A program made the translations under genes and the position numbers. This document shows, one piece after another, positions 1 to 3,976 of a stretch of DNA of 6,620 nucleotides. Positions within the stretch are counted from its first letter, which is position 1. Each line of letters opens with the position of its first letter. The DNA is from an uncultured delta proteobacterium (lineage in GTDB: Bacteria; RBG-13-61-14; DRUE01), in contig CAIYYW010000275.1 in the NCBI GenBank assembly GCA_903930515.1, positions 1 to 6,620 of the forward strand, read 5' to 3'. The notes beneath the pieces are model-generated. The model was given only the letters and a program-made list of their open reading frames with translations. It made no database searches and had not been told where the DNA came from.

Positions 1-338
1 ATTCCAATTCTGCTACAAACAAGCCCCAAAAAAGCTTTACCTATATATTTTTCAAACATTTTTCTCACTTGTTCTTGATGTTCTTTTGAAAAAGTAAATT
101 GCCAGGGACTTTTATTTTTTCTAGTATGTTTAAGAAAGATGGCAACATCAACAGAGAGTCCAATGTCATCATTTTGCAAATGTATTTGATAACAACTTCC
201 TTCAATATCCGGCTCTCTGCTAATCGATTTAAATACAGGAGTATGGGGAATATCAAGGCCTTTTATCTTGGAAATATCAAAATCAATGATCTGATGAAGC
301 GCGGCCCCGTGATAGAAATCTATTTCTGGGATTGACAT
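1..338 (-). CDS. Hypothetical protein, N-terminal 112 codons (C-terminus lies beyond the window)
   Basis: The reading frame is open from an ATG at 338 to the window edge, with no stop in 112 codons, so the gene continues to the left. The start is well supported: GGAGG lies 7 bases upstream (346-350), with a promoter candidate further up. The visible product starts MSIPEIDFYHGAALHQII and looks soluble: there is no signal peptide and no membrane segment. Notable stretches are FYHGAA (residues 8-13), an acidic-hydrophobic segment around 55-69 suggesting beta strands, and SPWQFTFS (77-84) followed by a charged helix (about 85-99) and a hydrophobic strand AFLGLVCS (102-109). I do not recognise the family with confidence. 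From memory the YHGAA plus SPWxFTF pattern resembles uncharacterised proteins, but I could not verify this. Composition is about 34% GC with AAA/ATT/GAT-rich codons, unlike the GC-rich genes to its right, which suggests separate origin or transfer. Confidence 0.82.
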   Translation of the reverse strand, partial: MSIPEIDFYHGAALHQIIDFDISKIKGLDIPHTPVFKSISREPDIEGSCYQIHLQNDDIGLSVDVAIFLKHTRKNKSPWQFTFSKEHQEQVRKMFEKYIGKAFLGLVCSRIG

Positions 339-345
339 TATTTGG

Positions 346-350
346 CCTCC
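346..350 (-). promoter_or_regulatory. Shine-Dalgarno of the AT-rich partial gene
   Basis: On the minus strand the sequence reads AAAAAAGGAGGCCAAATAATG. It is a full GGAGG core with a 7-base spacer to the ATG at 338. It fixes the start of the partial gene and argues that the minus-strand frame, not the overlapping plus-strand frames, is the real one. Confidence 0.8.
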
Positions 351-384
351 TTTTTTATCATTGTTTTTAGCTTTCTCATTTTTA

Positions 385-413
385 GTTTTATCCCAAAAGG
401 AATTCAAGGTCAA
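385..413 (-). promoter_or_regulatory. Sigma70-type promoter candidate for the AT-rich partial gene
   Basis: On the minus strand TTGACC (-35, 408-413; 5 of 6 to consensus) is followed after exactly 17 bases by TAAAAC (-10, 385-390; 4 of 6). Transcription would start near 378, giving a leader of about 40 bases that contains the GGAGG before the ATG at 338. This suggests the gene has its own promoter and is not only read from the importer operon upstream. It was found by eye in AT-rich DNA, where chance matches are common. Confidence 0.5.
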
Positions 414-430
414 GTGAAAAATGAGCGGAA

Positions 431-450
431 CCCTTCGGAAAGCTCAGGGC
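431..450. repeat. Repeat-like segment CCCTTCGG...CTCAGGGC
   Basis: The segment reads CCCTTCGGAAAGCTCAGGGC. The CCCT and AGGG ends can pair, with a mostly unpaired middle. From general knowledge, close variants (CCCTTCGAC..GCTCAGGGC) are dispersed in large numbers in intergenic DNA of many environmental bacteria. Here it lies between two same-strand genes and beside two further repeat-like elements. The assignment rests on recollection of the motif; only one copy is present in the window. Confidence 0.45.
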
Positions 451-466
451 AAGCGAGGAATGGAAT

Positions 467-486
467 CGCAGACAAGAGTGTCTGCG
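467..486. repeat. Perfect 8-bp inverted repeat (hairpin) with a 4-base loop
   Basis: CGCAGACA and TGTCTGCG are exact reverse complements separated by AGAG. Outside this stem, GGAAT (462-466) can also pair with ATTCC (493-497), leaving a 6-base bulge on one side. The hairpin lies about 50 bases downstream of the last importer gene and could end or stabilise that transcript. On the minus strand it is followed by ATTCCATTCC, not a T-run, so it does not qualify as a standard intrinsic terminator. It is better read as part of a dispersed palindromic repeat. Confidence 0.6.
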
Positions 487-497
487 CCCCGAATTCC

Positions 498-526
498 CTT
501 TGCGTTCTTTGCGCCTTTGCGGTGAA
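498..526. repeat. Triple CTTTGCG short repeat
   Basis: CTTTGCG occurs three times in near tandem, at 498-504, 507-513 and 515-521, ending in GTGAA. The arrangement (CTTTGCG-TT, CTTTGCG-C, CTTTGCG-GTGAA, with one shared base) matches a short intergenic repeat I know from many unrelated bacterial genomes, where it recurs near gene ends. It starts just downstream of the stop codon of the importer permease gene (536). Its function is unknown to me. Confidence 0.6.
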
Positions 527-535
527 GATTTATTT

Positions 536-1342
536 TTACCTTTTTTCTTCCACCCTCAAATAATCCGCGATAAAATCTCCGAGCAGGTTGAAGGAGATCA
601 CGAGCAGGAACACGGCGAGACCGGGAAAGATGGTGAGGTGGGGGGCGGTTCGGAGGAAGTTGATTCCGTGGGCGAGGAGGGAGCCGAAAGATGGGATCTT
701 CTGAGCGCCGAGACCGAGGAAGGAAAGAGAGGCTTCGGCCAGGATGGCGCCGGCAATGCCGAAGCTGGCTTGGACCAGGACCGGCCCGGCCAGGTTGGGG
801 ACCAGGTGTTTGAAAATGATCCTTGCGGTTCCCGCGCCCAATGCCCGGGCTGATTCAAAATAGGCCTTTTCCCGCTCCACCAAAACCTGCCCTCGCACCA
901 GCCGGGCATACCCGACCCAGCCGAGCAGGGAAAGCGCGAAGATGACATTGCCGATCCCGGGCCCGAGCACCGCGGCGAGCGCGATCGCGAGCAGGATTCC
1001 GGGGAAGGCCATCAGCAGGTCAATGATCCGCATCAGAGCCTGGTCAATCATCCCTCCGAAAACCCCGGAGATTGCGCCGACCATAAACCCCACGATCAGC
1101 GAAATCAGGACCACGCTCACCCCGACCAAGAGCGAGACGCGCGCGCCGAAAATCATTCTGGACAAAAGATCCCGTCCCAGCTTGTCCTGTCCCAGCCAGT
1201 GCCCGCTGCTCGGGCCGGAAAGGCCCGGGCAAAGGTTTTGCTGGTCCGGCGAATAGGGCGCGAGCAGGGGCGCGAAAAGGGCGGCGAACACAAACATCCC
1301 GATGATGATCAGCAGGATCGCGAGCACGGCCTTGCGCTTCAT
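536..1342 (-). CDS. ABC transporter permease, DppC/OppC type (peptide/nickel family importer)
   Basis: This 268-residue protein is the second channel subunit of a family 5 (peptide, nickel or related solute) importer in the inner membrane. After the first membrane helix (about residues 6-27) comes the OppC signature HWLGQDKLGRDLLSR (48-62). The binding-protein-dependent transport core follows, with about five further helices. The EAA loop that docks the ATPase is at 163-183 (ESARALGAG..FKHLVPN), and the late motif ASLSFLGLG is at 204-212. Length is a little below the usual 280-300 because the cytoplasmic N-terminus is short. The ATG overlaps the stop of the preceding permease gene as ATGA (1339-1342), and GGAGG sits at 1348-1352 inside that gene, so translation is probably coupled. 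The protein ends at a TAA (536-538). No ATPase gene follows. The substrate cannot be told from the permease. Confidence 0.95.
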   Translation of the reverse strand: MKRKAVLAILLIIIGMFVFAALFAPLLAPYSPDQQNLCPGLSGPSSGHWLGQDKLGRDLLSRMIFGARVSLLVGVSVVLISLIVGFMVGAISGVFGGMIDQALMRIIDLLMAFPGILLAIALAAVLGPGIGNVIFALSLLGWVGYARLVRGQVLVEREKAYFESARALGAGTARIIFKHLVPNLAGPVLVQASFGIAGAILAEASLSFLGLGAQKIPSFGSLLAHGINFLRTAPHLTIFPGLAVFLLVISFNLLGDFIADYLRVEEKR

Positions 1343-2265
1343 CGCTCCCTCCAGAGCCGGACCCGCGCGTCCGCGAGCGCGTAAGCAATGTCCACCATCA
1401 GGTTCACGGTCAAATAACTCGCCGCGATCATCAGCACGCTTGCCTGCACCAGCGGGAAATCGCGGCTGAAGATGCCGTTGATCAGGAGTCTTCCGATTCC
1501 GGGCCAGGCGAAAATAGTTTCCGTGATAAAGGCTCCGGAAAGGAGGGCGCCGAACTGGAGGCCGATCACGGTCAGGATCGGGATCAGGGCGTTGCGCAAG
1601 GCGTGCTTGAGGATCACCGAGATCTCCTTCAAGCCCTTGGCCCGGGCGCTTTCCAGATACTTCGCGCCCAGGACTTCCAGCATGGACGCCCGGCTCATCC
1701 GACTTAAAAAACCGGACATCGCGAGTCCGAGCGTGAACGCGGGCAGGATCAGGTGGGAGATGCCGCCCCTTCCGGAAACCGGGAGCAGTCCGAGCCGGAT
1801 GGAGAACAGCAGGATCAGCAAAGGGCCCATCCAGAAGTTCGGGACGGACACCCCGAGCAGGCTGAAGGTCCGGGCGATAAAATCCAGCCAGGAATTTTTC
1901 TTGAGCGCGGAAAGAATCCCGATCGGGAGCGCGATTAAAATCGCGATCAGCATCGCGGAAAAAGCCAGCTCCAAGGTCGCGATCAGCTTGGGAAAGATCA
2001 CCTGGAACACCGGCTGTTGATAAAAGATGGAAATCATTTTGCCCTGGAACAGGTCGGTGAAAAACAGGAGCAATTGGCGATAGAGCGGGAGGTCAAGATG
2101 TAGTTGATGTCGGAGCTGTTCCACTTGCGCGGACTGCGCCGATTCCCCCAGCATCATCAGGACCGGATCGCCCGGGATCAGGTGGATGAAAAAGAATACC
2201 ACCAGGCTCACCCCGAACAGGACCGGGAAAAACCAGAGCAGGCGCCGGATCAGAAAGCCCTTCAT
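1339..2265 (-). CDS. ABC transporter permease, DppB/OppB type (peptide/nickel family importer)
   Basis: This is the first channel subunit of the importer, 308 residues with about six membrane helices. It opens with MKGFLIRRLLWFFPVLFGVS and the family motif IHLIPGDP (27-34). The EAA loop for ATPase docking is ESARAKGLKEI..LKHALRN (205-225). The family motif ETIFAWPGIGRLL is at 249-261, and a diverged DPR-like end, DARVRL, is at 299-304. I chose the ATG at 2265, not the ATG at 2298. The shorter form starts exactly where DppB proteins start, and it overlaps the binding-protein stop as ATGA (2262-2265). The 11 extra residues of the longer form look like read-through of the previous gene. There is no strong Shine-Dalgarno at 2265 (only GGCGGG), which fits translational coupling. 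It pairs with the DppC-type subunit encoded immediately downstream. Confidence 0.94.
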   Translation of the reverse strand: MKGFLIRRLLWFFPVLFGVSLVVFFFIHLIPGDPVLMMLGESAQSAQVEQLRHQLHLDLPLYRQLLLFFTDLFQGKMISIFYQQPVFQVIFPKLIATLELAFSAMLIAILIALPIGILSALKKNSWLDFIARTFSLLGVSVPNFWMGPLLILLFSIRLGLLPVSGRGGISHLILPAFTLGLAMSGFLSRMSRASMLEVLGAKYLESARAKGLKEISVILKHALRNALIPILTVIGLQFGALLSGAFITETIFAWPGIGRLLINGIFSRDFPLVQASVLMIAASYLTVNLMVDIAYALADARVRLWRER

Positions 2266-3800
2266 TCCCGCCATCGCGCATGCGCCAGGCCGGTCCATTC
2301 CCCGCCCGGGCCTAGTTCAAAGCCGATGAGCCTTTGATCCGACACCGCTAAATTATTGGAATACCAGAGGCTGAGATAAGGCAAATCCTGCGCCAGATTT
2401 TTTTGAGCCTGCGAGTAAAGAACCTTGCGCTCCGCGCGGTCCGGGTGGTTCCGCGCCCGAGTCAGGAGCAGATCCAGTTCCGGATTTTTATATTGGCCGC
2501 GGTTCGCGCCTTTGGGCGGAAGGCTCTCGGAATGGAAAGCGGTGTAGAAAATATCCGGCTCCACCACCCCGACCCAGGTCAGGGTGTAAATCTGAAAATT
2601 GCCGGCCTGAATATCCGCGAACAGGGTGCCCCATTCCAGCGAGCGCACCTCCACTTCAATCCCGACTTGTTGCAACTGGCCCGCGATCGCCTGCGCGATC
2701 CAGAGCCTCTGCTGGACCTGGCTGGTCTTGGAGATCAGCTTGAACCGGGGCTTGGGGCCTGATCCGTCCGGGTCAGGATACCCGGCTTGATCCAGCAATT
2801 TTTTCGCGAGCGCCGGATCATAATTATATGCAGGGACATTCGCCTCATACGCCCAGTGCCTCGGTGAGAGCAGCGACTCGGCTTTGGTCACCGTGCCTTT
2901 AAGCAGGCAGGAGATCAATTGGTCGCGGTTGATGGAATGAGCGATCGCCTGCCGGATCAGCAGCTTGGAAAGGATCGGGTCGCGGAAATTAAAGCCGAGG
3001 TAGGTGTAATTGATCCCGGGGTTTTCCGAGACCAGAAGACGCGGATTGGTTTTAAGCCGGGAAAGCTCGTCCACCGGAATCGGGTTCTGCAAAAGCTGAA
3101 TCTCCCCTTTTTCCAAACTCAGCAGGCGCGTGGTGTCCTCCGGAATAATCCGGAATTCCATCCGCTCAAAATACGGCTCCGGCCCGCTGAAATATGGGTT
3201 TTTCTTCAGAACCAGCTTCGCCCCCGGCTCAAAAGATTCCACCTGAAACGGCCCTGCTCCGATCAACTCTTTGATCGTCAGCGAGGTTGATTTGGCCGCA
3301 AGCTCAGCCGGCAAAATTCCTAAATTCAATTGCACCAGGATCGGCGCGAACGGCTCTTTCAGCATAATCTTCAAGCGATCCCGTCCCAGGATTTCAATCG
3401 CCTGGATCCGGTCCGCCAGCTCCGCATAAGGGGAATTCAGGCCCGGCTGTTTCAAGCTTTCCATCGTGGCCTTCACATCCTCGCCAAGGAGTTCCTTCCC
3501 GTTGCCGAAACGGATTCCGGGCCGGAGCTGAAAAATATAAGTGGTCTCGTTCACCTGCTCATATTCCGAAACCAAATCCGGCTTCGGCTCCAAATTGTCC
3601 CCGGCCGCGAACAGGCCCGGAAAAATCAGCGGCATCACCTGAAGCGCATAAGCGTCCCGCGCCAGCCTCGGATCCAGCGTGCTCGGGCCGGCCTCCATCC
3701 CCACCGCAAGCTCATGCGGCCTCGGCGAAAGCCGCTCCCGCGAGCAGGACCAAAAGCCGACCGCCAGAATCGCCCCGGTCAAAATTATCTTCACCCGCAT
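2262..3800 (-). CDS. ABC transporter substrate-binding lipoprotein, family 5 (peptide/nickel type)
   Basis: This 512-residue protein captures the solute outside the inner membrane. The N-terminus MRVKIILTGAILAVGFWSC looks like a lipoprotein signal, with Cys19 as the likely lipidated residue. The lipobox FWSC is atypical (Phe and Trp at -3 and -2). Family 5 landmarks follow in order: TLDPRLARD (41-49), FQLRPGIRF (90-98), GAGPFQVESF (181-190), LKKNPYF (198-204), RQAIAHSINRD (283-293), and YDPALAKKLLDQAGY (327-341). The C-terminal lobe includes FQIYTLTWVG (402-411). Length matches the family. The frame stays open upstream to a TTG at 3959, but only the start at 3800 (or the in-frame GTG at 3806, two codons earlier) places the signal peptide at the terminus. 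It is the first gene of the importer operon. The ligand (oligopeptide, dipeptide, nickel, other) cannot be read from sequence. Confidence 0.93.
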   Translation of the reverse strand: MRVKIILTGAILAVGFWSCSRERLSPRPHELAVGMEAGPSTLDPRLARDAYALQVMPLIFPGLFAAGDNLEPKPDLVSEYEQVNETTYIFQLRPGIRFGNGKELLGEDVKATMESLKQPGLNSPYAELADRIQAIEILGRDRLKIMLKEPFAPILVQLNLGILPAELAAKSTSLTIKELIGAGPFQVESFEPGAKLVLKKNPYFSGPEPYFERMEFRIIPEDTTRLLSLEKGEIQLLQNPIPVDELSRLKTNPRLLVSENPGINYTYLGFNFRDPILSKLLIRQAIAHSINRDQLISCLLKGTVTKAESLLSPRHWAYEANVPAYNYDPALAKKLLDQAGYPDPDGSGPKPRFKLISKTSQVQQRLWIAQAIAGQLQQVGIEVEVRSLEWGTLFADIQAGNFQIYTLTWVGVVEPDIFYTAFHSESLPPKGANRGQYKNPELDLLLTRARNHPDRAERKVLYSQAQKNLAQDLPYLSLWYSNNLAVSDQRLIGFELGPGGEWTGLAHARWRE

Positions 3801-3813
3801 CCGCACTGAATTT

Positions 3814-3841
3814 ATTTTCGCCCCATCCCGAAATCTGTCAA
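3814..3841 (-). promoter_or_regulatory. Promoter candidate for the importer operon
   Basis: On the minus strand a perfect TTGACA (-35, 3836-3841) is followed after 16 bases by GAAAAT (-10, 3814-3819; 4 of 6). Transcription would start around 3806-3808. That is essentially at the in-frame GTG (3806) and only about 6-8 bases before the ATG (3800). No Shine-Dalgarno is visible before either codon. The message would therefore be leaderless or nearly so, if this promoter is the one used. Confidence 0.5.
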
Positions 3842-3851
3842 CCCGTATTTG

Positions 3852-3876
3852 CGGGAAACGAGGCGGACGGGAAACG
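3852..3876 (-). repeat. 9-bp direct repeat CGTTTCCCG, possible operator
   Basis: On the minus strand CGTTTCCCG occurs twice (3868-3876 and 3852-3860) with a centre-to-centre distance of 16 bases. It lies 10 bases upstream of the TTGACA of the importer promoter. A small CCCG/CGGG inverted repeat (3842-3855) lies between. The position suits an activator or repressor site, but the surrounding strand is biased (G/A-rich on plus), so chance similarity is possible. Confidence 0.3.
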
Positions 3877-3913
3877 GGCAGGGGGAAAAGGGCCAAGCCG
3901 AGGCCCGGTAAAA

Positions 3914-3943
3914 TTGTTAATTCGGCTGGAGCTGTGCTAGATT
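3914..3943 (+). promoter_or_regulatory. Promoter candidate for the MMPL transporter gene
   Basis: TTGTTA (-35, 3914-3919; 4 of 6) is followed after 18 bases by TAGATT (-10, 3938-3943; 4 of 6). The -10 is preceded by TGC (3935-3937), an extended -10 element, which would compensate for the weak boxes. Transcription would begin near 3950, leaving a leader of about 27 bases with AGGGAG (3961-3966) before the ATG at 3977. Confidence 0.45.
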
Positions 3944-3960
3944 CATCCTGGCTTCGCAAA

Positions 3961-3966
3961 AGGGAG
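3961..3966 (+). promoter_or_regulatory. Shine-Dalgarno of the MMPL transporter gene
   Basis: AGGGAG precedes the ATG at 3977 by 10 bases, a slightly long but workable spacing. No other in-frame start between here and the first membrane helix fits better, so it supports this start. Confidence 0.55.
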
Positions 3967-3976
3967 AAGTAGTTAA

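Noticed and set aside
338-379. A 13-residue Lys-rich upstream frame (MRKLKTMIKKEAK) ending in TAATG at the start of the partial gene
   Set aside because: The predicted transcript start (about 378) falls on its first codon, there is no Shine-Dalgarno for it, and AT-rich DNA readily yields such frames. The overlap is probably chance.
99-563. Plus-strand open frames at 99-335 and 342-563
   Set aside because: They oppose the minus-strand partial gene, which has a GGAGG and a promoter, or run through the repeat cluster. They have no ribosome-binding site and their products resemble no protein.
1211-1230. GC-rich hairpin CGGGCC..GGCCCG inside the DppC-type gene
   Set aside because: It lies well inside the coding frame around residues 38-44, has no T-run on either strand, and fits chance pairing in GC-rich DNA.
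981-2948. Three copies of GCGATCGC (981-988, 2683-2690, 2941-2948), the cyanobacterial HIP1 octamer
   Set aside because: All three lie in coding sequence and encode Ala-Ile-Ala in the permease or binding protein, so codon preference (GCG ATC GC) explains them. Nothing else points to cyanobacteria.
600-3809. Plus-strand open frames opposite the importer operon (e.g. 1472-2020, 2403-2762, 3330-3809)
   Set aside because: They are antisense to well-supported family 5 importer genes, have low-complexity Arg/Pro-rich products and no ribosome-binding sites, and arise from GC-rich codon bias.
3890-3906. GGGCC..GGCCC short palindrome between the divergent genes
   Set aside because: Only a 5-bp stem with a 7-base loop, with no T-run and no fixed position relative to either promoter. 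Too weak to call an operator or terminator.
3801-3959. N-terminal extension of the binding protein to a TTG at 3959
   Set aside because: The extension of 53 residues precedes a good lipoprotein signal peptide, would overlap the promoter candidates on both strands, and is Pro/Arg-rich with no domain character.
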